Origin: an uncultured Pseudomonadales bacterium
Lineage (GTDB): Bacteria; Pseudomonadota; Gammaproteobacteria; Pseudomonadales; Azotimanducaceae
DNA length: 52,551 nucleotides
Reading direction: 5' to 3'
Assembly: GCA_905182095.1 (NCBI GenBank)
Contig: CAJJAQ010000205.1
Span: 1 to 52,551, forward strand
This document shows, in pieces, positions 35,512 through 45,226 of this stretch (within the stretch, counting starts at the first letter, position 1; each line of letters begins with the position of its first letter). The translations under genes were made by a program, and so were the position numbers. The notes beneath the pieces were generated by a model. The model saw only the letters and a list, made by a program, of their open reading frames with translations. It was not told the DNA's origin and did no database searches.

Positions 35512-36792
35512 CTACCGGTTAGCGGCTGGAAAAATATCCTGCACTGAAGTTAAAGGATAATGCTCAGGATAAGGTTTCCCTGCGACGCCGCTATCAATTG
35601 CCGCCTGTGCAACAGCCGCAGCCACATCACTGAGTAGGCGTGGATCAGTAGGCTTGGGAATAATATATTCCGAGCCAAATGCCAGTGACTCCAAACCATA
35701 AGCGTCTAGTACTTCTTGCAACACCGGCTGGTGAGCAATTGCTGCAATTGCTTTCACAGCAGCCACCTTCATTGCATGATTTATATCACTCGCTCGAACA
35801 TCCAGCGCACCGCGAAAAATAAACGGAAAACACAGCACATTATTTACTTGGTTCACATAGTCAGAACGCCCTGTTGCTAGAATAACGTCTGGCCGCAGTT
35901 GGCGAGCTAACGAGGGGGCAATCTCCGGGTCTGGGTTGGCACAAGCAAAGACTATGGGATTCTCAGCCATGGACGTAAGACCTTCAGCCGATAATAAATT
36001 CGCACCAGAGAGGCCCAAAAATACATCGGCGCCTTCCAGCGCATCTTCCAGAGTTCTGTGATTGGTCTCTAAAGCAAAAGCCTGCTTTGTTGGTGTGAGT
36101 CCTTGCCGCTGAGCATGAATAACACCTCGGCTGTCTACCACTAGCAAATTTTCTTTTGTCGCGCCTAAAGACAGCAACAAATTGCAACAAGTTATTGCTG
36201 CTGCTCCCGCACCCATACAAACAAAGCGCGTGTCTTTGATATCACGTTCGGTGAGCACTAACGCGTTAAGCATACCGGCAGCAGTTACAATGGCGGTGCC
36301 ATGTTGGTCATCGTGAAACACCGGAATAGAGCAACGTTGTTTTAGCTCCTGTTCTATTGCAAAGCATTGCGGTGCCTTAATATCTTCTAGGTTTATACCA
36401 CCAAATGTATTGGCTATTCGCGCCACGGTTTCAATAAACTCTTCCGGCGTTGCGACGTCTACCTCAATGTCGACAGAGTCAATTCCAGCAAAGCGCTTAA
36501 ACAGCAAAGACTTACCTTCCATGACTGGTTTACTGGCAAGGGGTCCTAAATCGCCCAACCCAAGAATCGCCGAACCATCGCTGATCACGGCAACCAAATT
36601 TCCTTTCGCGGTATAGCGGTAGGCGTTTTGCGGATCTTCCGCTATCGCGCGAACCGGCTCAGCAACACCTGGACTGTAAGCCAGCGCCAAGTCGTACTGA
36701 GATGATGCCGATGTGGTAAGACTCATTGCTACCTTACCCGGCTGCGGATACTCGTGATAATCCAAGGCGGCCTTGCGAAATTCGTCAGTCAT
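35512..36792 (-). CDS. Malic enzyme (NAD(P)-dependent), short form
   Basis: 426 residues. 'YSPGVAEPV' and 'DGSAILGLGDLGPLASKPVMEGK' (split here by position, about 39-94) are malic-enzyme landmarks, 'FHDDQHGTAIV' binds the divalent metal, and 'FVCMGAGAAAITCC' is the nucleotide fold. It oxidatively decarboxylates malate to pyruvate. Proteobacterial MaeB-type enzymes usually have a C-terminal phosphotransacetylase-like domain (about 750 residues in all); that domain is absent, leaving a catalytic core like those of Gram-positive bacteria. Confidence 0.93.
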   Translation of the reverse strand: MTDEFRKAALDYHEYPQPGKVAMSLTTSASSQYDLALAYSPGVAEPVRAIAEDPQNAYRYTAKGNLVAVISDGSAILGLGDLGPLASKPVMEGKSLLFKRFAGIDSVDIEVDVATPEEFIETVARIANTFGGINLEDIKAPQCFAIEQELKQRCSIPVFHDDQHGTAIVTAAGMLNALVLTERDIKDTRFVCMGAGAAAITCCNLLLSLGATKENLLVVDSRGVIHAQRQGLTPTKQAFALETNHRTLEDALEGADVFLGLSGANLLSAEGLTSMAENPIVFACANPDPEIAPSLARQLRPDVILATGRSDYVNQVNNVLCFPFIFRGALDVRASDINHAMKVAAVKAIAAIAHQPVLQEVLDAYGLESLAFGSEYIIPKPTDPRLLSDVAAAVAQAAIDSGVAGKPYPEHYPLTSVQDIFPAANR

Positions 36793-37015
36793 TGTTTTTC
36801 CTGTGGGGCTGAATACGTGAAAAGGTGCTATTGCCGGAGCAGCGCATCATATAGATTTATTACGCTGTCAGAGAAGTTTTTCGCTGATTTCCAAAAAAAT
36901 CGGGCCTTTTAAATGCAGCTAAAGTCGCTCCCAACTTTTATCAGGCCTTTGTCATAATTAAGCACAACGCGTTGACCCGACCAGCCGTAACGACCTGCGC
37001 CACTCGCTTGGACCA

Positions 37016-38629
37016 TCATTGAGCATTCGATGAATATCTGTCTTCGCCTAAACTAGCGAAATAGTCTTGTAGGGGCTTAAATTCAGCGCACAGCCTTTTG
37101 AAATCTTCGCTCTTTAAAACTAATACCACACCATCTTCTTTGGCCACCACCTTGCCGGTTGTAGCGATTTCTTTTTGCAAGATACGTTCACCCCAATGAT
37201 CACCGGGCAAATATTCCTTAAGCAAACACTGCCCAGAGTCGTCCACCACCTCCATCACGAAGCTACCCGTAACTACGGTATAAAAACCCTGAATCACTTC
37301 GCCGGGCAAAAATACAACTTCACCCTTGGCGTAATGGATGTAGTCGGTACCCGGAGACTCTGCATGGGCCATCTGTACGATTGTCCTTGGCATGAAGTAG
37401 TCAAACAACCAATTCAAGGCAACCCGAAGCCGCGTAGAAAATCCCGGTAGCATGCCAATATATAAACCGCGCCACATAATCCACGCCAACAAACCCGTTA
37501 AAGAGAAACCGAAAATTGTTGCCACAGCTCTATAACTACCCAATGAAGCAAGAGCCCCAAGTGGACGGTAATGGAAATGTTGTAGTGATTGACCAGTGAC
37601 TTTGGCAAGAATGTTTTTAGCCAAAAATTGCGCCTCGCGCACAGCAAATTGCGCAGTAGGCGGTGCATAGGTAGATAGATCTGTTAGCTTGCCATTTGCT
37701 TCCATGGGTATCAAAGCGGCATCACCCAAGGCCCAAACATTGTCTAAGTCGACGACTTCTAGATTAGCGTTAACAGGGATTTTGCCTTTAACAAGCTGCA
37801 AGTCCAATGACCTTAAAAAACCAGACGGTCCGTTGCCAATGGTGGTCACGGTGGTCATGCATTGAATAGATTGTCCGTCTTGGGTAGCCAATGACATTGC
37901 CGTAGCTGAACTTATGCCGGTTTTAAGCCGCACCTCTACACCAGCACGAATGAGAGATTGCACAGCATACTCGCTTAACTCAGGCTGCATTTCAGGCAAC
38001 AATCGATCACCGCGCTGGATAAGAATCGGTTTAATCTCCTCCGGCGCAATATTGGGATAATGGTGCAGCGTGCGTCTTATCATTTCCACCAGTTCACCCA
38101 TGGTCTCGACGCCAGAGAAGCCGCCACCAGCAACAACAAAAGTCAGTGCTGCCTTTTTCAGTTGTGCATTTAGAGTGATATCGGCCAACTCCAAACACTG
38201 AATCACATGATTGCGCAGCCGTTGAGCGTCGGCTAAATCGTTCATGGTCATGCTGTGTTGCGTAAAGCCAGGAAACATCGATAGGTCCGTAACCTGGCCA
38301 GTGGCGATAACGACATGATCGTAAGGTACTTGAACCACAACCGTCTTACGTCCCTGAAGCACAGTGATTACTTTTTGCGCAAAGTCGATGCTTTTTACTT
38401 CGGCTAGCCGAATCTTTACCTGGGGCAACATCAGTCTCAGGGGGGTCACTGCGTCTTGGGCATTTAGTGTGCCGGAAGCTATTTCGGGCAACAGGGGTTG
38501 AAAAACAAAATAGTTACGCTGGCTAATCAGTTCTACTTCTATTTCTGCAGCGGCGTATTTGTGTAAATACTTAGCCGCAAAGCCACCGCCAAAACCACCG
38601 CCAATAATGACAACTTTGCTTTTCTTCAT
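37016..38629 (-). CDS. Type II NADH dehydrogenase fused to cyclic-nucleotide-binding-like domain
   Basis: 537 residues from the ATG at 38629. FAD-binding 'VVIIGGGFGGGFAAKYL' (6-22), NADH-binding 'VVAGGGFSGVETMGEL' (165-180), 'VWALGDAALIP' for FAD, 'APPTAQFAVREA' near the quinone site, and a hydrophobic segment at 372-393, all as in NDH-2. From about 430 to 515 follows a cNMP-binding-like beta roll ('GEVIQGFYTVVTGSFVMEV', 'YLPGDHWGERIL'). The usual Arg of the phosphate cassette after the Glu is not visible, so cAMP binding is uncertain. It may be a regulated, non-proton-pumping entry of electrons into the quinone pool. Confidence 0.9.
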   Translation of the reverse strand: MKKSKVVIIGGGFGGGFAAKYLHKYAAAEIEVELISQRNYFVFQPLLPEIASGTLNAQDAVTPLRLMLPQVKIRLAEVKSIDFAQKVITVLQGRKTVVVQVPYDHVVIATGQVTDLSMFPGFTQHSMTMNDLADAQRLRNHVIQCLELADITLNAQLKKAALTFVVAGGGFSGVETMGELVEMIRRTLHHYPNIAPEEIKPILIQRGDRLLPEMQPELSEYAVQSLIRAGVEVRLKTGISSATAMSLATQDGQSIQCMTTVTTIGNGPSGFLRSLDLQLVKGKIPVNANLEVVDLDNVWALGDAALIPMEANGKLTDLSTYAPPTAQFAVREAQFLAKNILAKVTGQSLQHFHYRPLGALASLGSYRAVATIFGFSLTGLLAWIMWRGLYIGMLPGFSTRLRVALNWLFDYFMPRTIVQMAHAESPGTDYIHYAKGEVVFLPGEVIQGFYTVVTGSFVMEVVDDSGQCLLKEYLPGDHWGERILQKEIATTGKVVAKEDGVVLVLKSEDFKRLCAEFKPLQDYFASLGEDRYSSNAQ

Positions 38630-38957
38630 ACTCGTTTCATTTCCAAGCCTGTTGGCACAAACATATGCATTAACGATGACGGTTGGTGAATTAAAATTTC
38701 GCAAGCATTAAGCAACAGATCAGCAAAAACTAAGCATAGAACAGGCCGCACGTAGCTTTTTCTCTGACGAAGTCGAATATATAGGTCATACCCGGGCGGA
38801 AAAACACTTCTTTGGAGCGATGATTTCCAACTCAGAGCGACTACCGAGCAACCTATGATGCCTACCGGTGGTCGATCAACGGGTGAACTTACCCAGTGCT
38901 ACCTTATAAATTAGAAGCCGTTCGATTCATTGTTTTAGTGAGTTTTGCTGTCATGCT

Positions 38958-39485
38958 ATGGTGGAGAAAAGGGATTTTTCAGTGCACATATCGGGTAACG
39001 AGGGTTGGCTAGAACTTGCAGATACTGGAGCGATTACAGTTAATTTCCAGCGTGCGTTTAAAACCACAGGAGATAACCTATGGAATGTGCTCACCAACCA
39101 AAAAGAATTGCAGCGGTGGTCTCCGGGTTTCAAATTTGCCCCTAAATTGGGAGGTAAATACGAATTATGGTTCGAAGAAGAGCCCTCCGGGCCACCGCAT
39201 ATCCAAGGCGAAATCGAAGCATTTCGAGCACCCAATCTGTTACAGCTAGGCAGTATTATATTTCGGCTTGAAGCAACCGCTGACGGCTGCCAACTAAAGT
39301 TTACCGATTCTCTCGTGTTCAGAGATAACCTAAGCAAACTAGCGGTGGCATTAACTGTGCTTGCAGGTTGGCACCGTTATTTAGACCTTCTTGAACAAGC
39401 ACTGAGCCAAGAGTTTGTAGAGCAAAATATCGCCGAACCCAACTACTCAGCGATCGCCTTTGCTGGCAGACATTTAGTCACTTAG
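38958..39485 (+). CDS. SRPBCC-family protein
   Basis: 175 residues. The pattern 'VNFQRAFKTTGDNLWNVLTN' followed by 'LQRWSPGFKFAPKLGGKYEL' and a final long helix from about 133 is typical of the START/AHSA1-like helix-grip fold that binds hydrophobic ligands. No function can be given. No clear ribosome site precedes the ATG. The 328-bp spacer before it, divergent from the NDH-2 gene, shows nothing else that I recognise. It converges with the AhpD-like gene at 39551. Confidence 0.8.
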   Translation: MVEKRDFSVHISGNEGWLELADTGAITVNFQRAFKTTGDNLWNVLTNQKELQRWSPGFKFAPKLGGKYELWFEEEPSGPPHIQGEIEAFRAPNLLQLGSIIFRLEATADGCQLKFTDSLVFRDNLSKLAVALTVLAGWHRYLDLLEQALSQEFVEQNIAEPNYSAIAFAGRHLVT

Positions 39486-39550
39486 CGCCACAACAAGCAC
39501 CTGCCACAGCGCACTGTCAGCCAGTACGCAAACATTACGGTTAAACATAC

Positions 39551-40114
39551 CTAGCGATGTTGCCCGTGATATTCGTCATTCGGGCGCATATCCGTTGCGC
39601 TGGCAACTCGATTGGTCATATTGAAGAAGGCTGCGACATTGGCGATATCCCAAATATCACGATCAGTAAAACCAACATCGCGCAGAGCTTGACGATCAGC
39701 TTCTTCAACTTTGTAACTCTCAACAGTAATTTGCGCAGCAAAATCAAGCATTGCACGTTGACGCGAATCTAGCTCAGCCACTCTGTAATTCATAACCATC
39801 ATCTCACCAAGTTTGGCGTCACCCGAAAGCGCTCGCACTGCTTCGCCGTGAGCGGTGAGGCAATAAAAACAGCGATTAATGGAGGACACCACTACGGCAA
39901 TCATTTCCCGCTCGAGCTTGCTCAAACCACTGCCAGCTAACATTAGATCGTTGTAGAAACCGGTAAACGCGTTGAGTTTATCAACATCAAAGGCATAGGC
40001 TTGTAGAACGTTCGGCACCATGCCCAATTTGTCCTGACATATATCAAAGTACTTTTGCGTCGATTCGGGCAGCGGGTCGAGCATAGGCAGGTCTAATGCA
40101 GTGGGTTGCGACAT
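39551..40114 (-). CDS. Peroxidase-related AhpD-like protein (carboxymuconolactone decarboxylase family)
   Basis: 187 residues from the ATG at 40114, which has GGAAAT seven bases upstream; the ATG four codons earlier has no such site. The complete motif CFYCLTAH (CxxCxxxH) gives Cys82, Cys85 and His89 in this numbering, as in alkylhydroperoxidase AhpD and its uncharacterised relatives. 'GMVPNVLQAYAF' and 'LSKLEREMIAVVVSSINRC' are family features. Likely thiol peroxidase activity. It is divergent from the aldehyde dehydrogenase gene. Confidence 0.9.
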   Translation of the reverse strand: MSQPTALDLPMLDPLPESTQKYFDICQDKLGMVPNVLQAYAFDVDKLNAFTGFYNDLMLAGSGLSKLEREMIAVVVSSINRCFYCLTAHGEAVRALSGDAKLGEMMVMNYRVAELDSRQRAMLDFAAQITVESYKVEEADRQALRDVGFTDRDIWDIANVAAFFNMTNRVASATDMRPNDEYHGQHR

Positions 40115-40325
40115 GTAAATTTCCATTTTATAAATTAGATAGCGAGTCTTTCACAAAGTGAATCGACAGGAAAGATTCTCGATAAACCAATCTTTAGCAC
40201 TTCCCAATATAACCGTCACGCTACCGCTTAACCTTAGATCAGTACGCCATATCCGGAGAGCTACTCATATCCAATGCCAAGACTTCAAAATACAGCAGAG
40301 ATACTTTTCCCTAAAGGACCAAACT

Positions 40326-41777
40326 ATGACCATCAGCAACAGTCAACATTTCCCCCTAATGCTTGCAGGTACCCAAGCGCCCAGTGGTGAGTTATCCGTC
40401 AGTTCGCCCTTTAGCCAACAAGTCATTGGTACAGCCGCACAATGCACCAGCACGCACATCGAAGCCGCCCTTGATGCAGCACAGAGGATAGCCCGGAACC
40501 GCATGCAGTGGCTCAGTGTCAGTGAAAGAGTGCGGATATTAGAAAACACGGCTCGGTTGATGCTAGATGACGCTCAGGCCCTCGCAGAAAATGCCGCAGC
40601 GGAGGGCGGCAAACCTCTGACAGATTCTATTGTTGAGGTAACTAGAGCCATTGCAGGCATCAAAATGTGTGTAGAACATATTTCCGCCCAAAGCGGCGAA
40701 GTCGTACCCTTGCAAGAACCCCAGCCAAATACTTTGCGCATTGGCTTTAGCCAAAAAGAGCCTATCGGTGTAGTCGTTGCTGTAAGTGCATTTAATCACC
40801 CGCTCAACCTTATCGTGCACCAAGTTGGCGCTGCTATCGCCGCTGGTTGCCCAGTAATCGTCAAACCCGCAGACGACACGCCCCTATCTTGCCTAAAGTT
40901 TGTGCAACTACTCAGACAAGCAGGTCTGCCGGACGCCTGGGCCCAAGTTGCAATCCCAGACTCTTTGGCTTTAGCGACCCAGTTAGTATGCGACCCGCGC
41001 GTCGCGTTCTTTACCTTTATTGGCAGCGCCAAAGTAGGTTGGATGCTGCGCTCAAAATTGGCTCCAGGCACCCGCTGCGCTTTAGAACATGGCGGCGTCG
41101 CACCTGTAATCATTGATGCCAGTGCAGACCTCAACAAGGCCATCCCAGCGATTTTAAAAGGCGGCTTCTACCATGCAGGCCAGGTCTGTGTATCTGTACA
41201 ACGCGTCTTTGTGGATAAAGCTCTGAGTCAAAATTTCGCTCAAGAGTTGACTAAGCAGGCCCAGCTGTTAGCAGTCGGCGACCCGCTAAATGCAAGCACT
41301 GAAGTAGGCCCCTTGATTAGGCCAGCTGAAGCTCAGCGCATTGACGAATGGGTACAAGCAGCGGTTGCCGGTGGCGCCCAACTTCTTTGTGGCGGCGAAA
41401 TCTTAGCGAATAATTGCTATGCCCCAACAGTACTGTTAAATCCACCACAGGATGCCAAAGTCAGCAGAGAAGAAATTTTTGGCCCGGTTGTATGTATTTA
41501 TGAATACCTAGATCTAGTTGAAGCGATAAAGCACGCCAATGCATTAGACGTAGCATTTCAGGCTGCAGTGTTTGCCCAAGACATAGACAGAGCTATGAAG
41601 ATTTATCATTACATTGATGCCTCAGCAGTAATGCTCAATGACCATACCGCGTTTAGACAGGACAATATGCCCTTTGCGGGTTTACGCCACTCTGGCTTAG
41701 GCGTGGGTGGTATTGGGCATACTATTGACGATATGCAAATAAGCAAAATGTTGATTATGAAGTCACCCCTGAACTAA
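40326..41777 (+). CDS. Aldehyde dehydrogenase family protein
   Basis: 483 residues from the ATG at 40326 (AAGGA eight bases upstream); a longer frame from 40158 adds 56 residues of non-family sequence. Catalytic Cys288 ('YHAGQVCVSVQRVF'), Glu254 ('CALEHGGVAPVII'), Asn157 ('SAFNHPLNL') and cofactor Lys180 ('VIVKPADDTP') are all present. It oxidises an aldehyde to an acid with NAD(P). Length is normal. Neighbours give no clear substrate. Confidence 0.95.
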   Translation: MTISNSQHFPLMLAGTQAPSGELSVSSPFSQQVIGTAAQCTSTHIEAALDAAQRIARNRMQWLSVSERVRILENTARLMLDDAQALAENAAAEGGKPLTDSIVEVTRAIAGIKMCVEHISAQSGEVVPLQEPQPNTLRIGFSQKEPIGVVVAVSAFNHPLNLIVHQVGAAIAAGCPVIVKPADDTPLSCLKFVQLLRQAGLPDAWAQVAIPDSLALATQLVCDPRVAFFTFIGSAKVGWMLRSKLAPGTRCALEHGGVAPVIIDASADLNKAIPAILKGGFYHAGQVCVSVQRVFVDKALSQNFAQELTKQAQLLAVGDPLNASTEVGPLIRPAEAQRIDEWVQAAVAGGAQLLCGGEILANNCYAPTVLLNPPQDAKVSREEIFGPVVCIYEYLDLVEAIKHANALDVAFQAAVFAQDIDRAMKIYHYIDASAVMLNDHTAFRQDNMPFAGLRHSGLGVGGIGHTIDDMQISKMLIMKSPLN

Positions 41778-41802
41778 AAAGAGCAGAGCAAAGTTACACA
41801 AA

Positions 41803-41822
41803 AGATCGGCCAATGCCGATCT
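41803..41822. terminator. Hairpin between convergent genes
   Basis: AGATCGGC-CAAT-GCCGATCT, a perfect 8-bp stem with a 4-base loop, between the aldehyde dehydrogenase and amidohydrolase stops. There is no T run, so terminator function is suggested by position and symmetry. Confidence 0.6.
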
Positions 41823-41850
41823 ATCACACCCTAGAAACTAAATTCTGCTT

Positions 41851-43680
41851 TTAGCGCTGGAAGCGAACCTGCCCCGCAACAATGGTCATATCTACCTGGG
41901 TGTCAGGAATCTGCGCCTCAGAGACACTGAGTATATTTTGCGATAGCACCACGATGTCCGCTAGCTTACCTGGCGTCAGAGACCCTTTATGATCTTCTTC
42001 AAAGGCCGCGTAGGCATTATTTATGGTGTAGCTGGCCAAGGCTTCTGTTCTGGTCATAGCTTGCTGAGGATGAAATTTTTTACCGTTATTTGTCATCCGC
42101 GAAACAGAAGCATAAAAAGACGCAATGGGATCAATGGCCTCCACTGGCACGTCGGTGCCATTTGCCACAACCGCGCCGCTATCGATTAAATCTCGCCAAG
42201 GGTATGAAGTCAGCTTTGTTCGCTCTTCGCCTAACCGTGACGGCACCCAGGGACCATCCGACGTACAGTGCACGCCTTGTATCGCAGCAATCACACCTAG
42301 CTCACCAAACCGAGGTACGTCAATCGGATCTATATGCTGAGCGTGCTCTACACGCCAGCGTAAATCTTTGACTAAATTTTGGTCAGGTTTCTGTGCCGTA
42401 CTTTTTCCGTTACTTTCTGTCGTACTCTCTGTCTGACTCTCTGTCTGGCTTTGCGCAGAAATAAAAGCACGTTCGTATAAATCTAAAGTTTCTCGATTGG
42501 CTCTGTCGCCAATGGCGTGGGTATTCACTTGGTAACCATACTTAACAGCCAGCCGAGCAGTCTCCTGAATATCCTCCAGCGTTTCCAGAACCAAACCCGA
42601 GGTGTTCGGCAGATCTATATAGGGTTCTAACAACCATGCCCCGTGAGCGCCTAGAGCGCCGTCGAGCTGGCGTTTAATAGAGCGAACCGTAAGAAAATCG
42701 TTTTCTTCGGCAGGCATTAAATAGGACGGCAGAAGTTGTTTCATTTGCGCATTACTTTCGCCGCGTACCATGACATATAACCTGATGGGCAACGCGCCTT
42801 CGCTTTCTAACTGCTTAAAAAAGTCTATAGTCGCAAAGTCAGCTCCTGCATCTTGGAAAGAAGTCACACCATTAGCAAGGGCTTCTGAACTGGCGAGAAA
42901 AACTTGCTCGCGTTTCAACCGCTCCACTTCTTCAACACTGCGTCGTGATTCATATTCAACACCAGCACGAGCCACCAACCGTTGGGCGGTTTCACGCAAT
43001 AAACCAGTCGCACGACCATTCTCCGCGCGAAGAATTATCCCACCCTCTGGGTTTGCTGTGGCATCAGTAATACCAGCGGCTTGTAGCGCTGCGTCATTCG
43101 CAAAAGCAGCATGGCCGCTAGCATGTCCCAACAGCACTGGATTATTTGGCGATATTAAATTGAGGGTGTTATTCAAAGGCACGCCATCTATCGCGCCCTG
43201 GGGAATGCGCTGCCACTTATCTTGGTGCCAACCACGACCGAAAATCCACTCACCAGGCTCGGCGCTGTCAACCGCAGCCGCTACTCGGCTGACTGCTTGT
43301 TCCCAGTTGGTGATATCTGTCAGATCGAGGATTTGTTTAGAGCGACCAAGGCTCATAAAATGACCGTGTCCTTCTATAAATCCGGGCATAGCGAAGCGCC
43401 CAGCTAAATCAATCACCTGAGTATCGTCATTTATGTATACGCCGATTTCTTCATCACTACCCACCGCAATGATTTCATGTCCTGCAACTGCCAGCGCCTG
43501 CACGTTGCCAATGGCCTCATCAACCGTAGCTACCACACCGTTTTGTAGCACCATGTCAGCGAAAATTTCCGGCTGAATCTTGGACTGGGTTTGAGTCGGC
43601 GCTTCACAGGCAGCCAACACTAAGAGCAAAACAAATGCTGCCATTAAGGGCGCAAAACGAATTAAAAATAAGACGGGCAT
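41851..43680 (-). CDS. Amidohydrolase lipoprotein (YtcJ-like)
   Basis: 609 residues from the ATG at 43680, which has TTTGGAG upstream; an ATG four codons earlier is less likely. The signal peptide ends LVLAACEAP, a lipobox, so the enzyme is tethered to a membrane facing the periplasm. 'PGFIEGHGHFMSLG' carries the HxH metal motif, and later 'NTHAIGDRA', 'RWRVEHAQHI' and 'NGTDVPVEAIDP' supply the other ligands of the YtcJ-type metal-dependent hydrolases. The substrate is unknown. Between about residues 414 and 440 is an insertion rich in Gln-Thr-Glu-Ser repeats encoded by a 12-bp tandem array, not part of the family fold. Confidence 0.92.
   Translation of the reverse strand: MPVLFLIRFAPLMAAFVLLLVLAACEAPTQTQSKIQPEIFADMVLQNGVVATVDEAIGNVQALAVAGHEIIAVGSDEEIGVYINDDTQVIDLAGRFAMPGFIEGHGHFMSLGRSKQILDLTDITNWEQAVSRVAAAVDSAEPGEWIFGRGWHQDKWQRIPQGAIDGVPLNNTLNLISPNNPVLLGHASGHAAFANDAALQAAGITDATANPEGGIILRAENGRATGLLRETAQRLVARAGVEYESRRSVEEVERLKREQVFLASSEALANGVTSFQDAGADFATIDFFKQLESEGALPIRLYVMVRGESNAQMKQLLPSYLMPAEENDFLTVRSIKRQLDGALGAHGAWLLEPYIDLPNTSGLVLETLEDIQETARLAVKYGYQVNTHAIGDRANRETLDLYERAFISAQSQTESQTESTTESNGKSTAQKPDQNLVKDLRWRVEHAQHIDPIDVPRFGELGVIAAIQGVHCTSDGPWVPSRLGEERTKLTSYPWRDLIDSGAVVANGTDVPVEAIDPIASFYASVSRMTNNGKKFHPQQAMTRTEALASYTINNAYAAFEEDHKGSLTPGKLADIVVLSQNILSVSEAQIPDTQVDMTIVAGQVRFQR
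42411..42446 (-). repeat. In-frame 12-bp tandem repeat within the amidohydrolase gene
   Basis: Three 12-bp units (TACTTTCTGTCG, TACTCTCTGTCT, GACTCTCTGTCT on the plus strand) encode the repeated Ser-Gln/Thr-Thr-Glu motif. The unit length keeps the frame, unlike the 10- and 13-bp intergenic arrays of this window. Confidence 0.8.
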
Positions 43681-43771
43681 ACAACACTCCAAAGTAGCGC
43701 GAAAAGTTAACGAGCAGATTTAGCAATGGGTCAAAAAAACTTCAACAAAAACCCACTGAGGTTGGACTAAT

Positions 43772-45226
43772 CTACCTTAACGTATGATCTTTATGTAGTT
43801 CCCATGGGCGGGCCCTTGTAAGTAGCACGTCCAATAAGTTTGCTTGAAAATGTCGATTACCTGTCAAAGAAGAATGTTCTGCACAAAGTAGGAAACTGTA
43901 CGCCAGCGGAAAGTATGAGAATTTATGTCGCGGCGTATGCGGCGACAGAGCGTCACGCGCCAGCAATGAAGGTTTAGTAACTGTACCGTCCCCAGGATCA
44001 TACATAAGATCTTGGTAGTCCACCCCGGGCACCTTTGAGCGAATTTGCCTGGGGCTAAACCGCACCACTCGATTACCAGAGCGATCATTCTCAACCACCC
44101 AGCGCGACGGCGTGGCCGCGCAATTACCACCAAATACAACTAACTTGACAGGCGGATCTAAGGCCTCGGTACAACCACCTTTGCGCTCATCATAGTTTGG
44201 GCAAACAGTAAGAGACCAACTAAATCGGCGTGCTCGTTCGGCATTGTGTGCAAAGTGCTTAGTTAGTCTTTGATAGTAATCTGCGCCATTTTTTTCAATT
44301 ACCCTTTCGCGCACTGCTGGCGAAAAAATATTCCAGCCTAGTTCACGCCAGATTGAGGCATCGAACTGATCAATATCTAAGCGCTCACCGGAGGTGTCAT
44401 AAAGCCAATCAACAATGCGATGAGGAAACAACTGGTAAGTACTGGGCATAGTGGCGACCACTTCTTCAGGAATTCGTCTTAAGCCAACAATCTGACCGCG
44501 TATAAACCCCTCCATAGCAGACACGGAACCCAAATTAGGCGCACCTAACAAAATCATTTTGTTAATAGCTTCTGCGCCGGCCCAAGTAACCTTCAAATCA
44601 TTATCTTGCAGCACATCCTTATCGCCGAAGCGCAAATAATATCGAGCCATCAACCCCCCCATGCTGTGCGCAATCACATCAACTTTAAGTTCCGGATTAG
44701 CGTAGTCGGTACGAATGGCGCGAATAAATTCATGCAGCTTCTTCACCGTATGTACATTGTCCTGACGCCAGTCATAATCGAACACATATAATCGCCGCTG
44801 ACCTGAGCGCGGCGGGCCCGCACCTAAAAGTACTCTTTCGTAGCCAGCGTAATCCACTAAGACGCTCAGCAACTCGCCATAAAAATCTACGCCCAATTTA
44901 CTCTCAGCAATACCCGCTGAAACTAGGCTCTGATGTTGGGGATACTGGTTATCAAAATCCAAAACCAGATCTCGATAACGCCCCAAGGCGACGTCGAACA
45001 AGGAACCTGGCCAAACTTCTTTGCCAGTTTTGGTGTCTACAAGGCGACTGCCCAGCAAGCCTGGAATAATGATCACAGGGGGGTGAATTTGAGTACTCTC
45101 ATGAGCATCTAAAACGTCCAAATAGAGCGCCTCAAAATTTGGCGACAGCACACGACAACCACTTATCGCAAAGATGCAAAAGCAAATCACTATTATCCAG
45201 CAAGCTCTATTTTTTCCAGCGGTCAT
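43772..45226 (-). CDS. LCAT-like lipoprotein (lecithin:cholesterol acyltransferase fold)
   Basis: 484 residues. Signal with lipobox IFAISGC, lipid Cys at 24. 'VIIIPGLLGSRLVD' (51-64) is the LCAT-type oxyanion region, 'YVFDYDWRQDN' follows, and Ser188 in 'VIAHSMGGLMARYYL' is the nucleophile. 'LMYDPGDGTV' near residue 430 probably carries the catalytic Asp, with a His in 'APRHKFS'-like 'TPRHKF'. It is a membrane-tethered esterase or acyltransferase acting on lipids; the acceptor is unknown. It precedes the amidohydrolase gene on the same strand by 91 bp, so they may be co-transcribed. Confidence 0.87.
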   Translation of the reverse strand: MTAGKNRACWIIVICFCIFAISGCRVLSPNFEALYLDVLDAHESTQIHPPVIIIPGLLGSRLVDTKTGKEVWPGSLFDVALGRYRDLVLDFDNQYPQHQSLVSAGIAESKLGVDFYGELLSVLVDYAGYERVLLGAGPPRSGQRRLYVFDYDWRQDNVHTVKKLHEFIRAIRTDYANPELKVDVIAHSMGGLMARYYLRFGDKDVLQDNDLKVTWAGAEAINKMILLGAPNLGSVSAMEGFIRGQIVGLRRIPEEVVATMPSTYQLFPHRIVDWLYDTSGERLDIDQFDASIWRELGWNIFSPAVRERVIEKNGADYYQRLTKHFAHNAERARRFSWSLTVCPNYDERKGGCTEALDPPVKLVVFGGNCAATPSRWVVENDRSGNRVVRFSPRQIRSKVPGVDYQDLMYDPGDGTVTKPSLLARDALSPHTPRHKFSYFPLAYSFLLCAEHSSLTGNRHFQANLLDVLLTRARPWELHKDHTLR

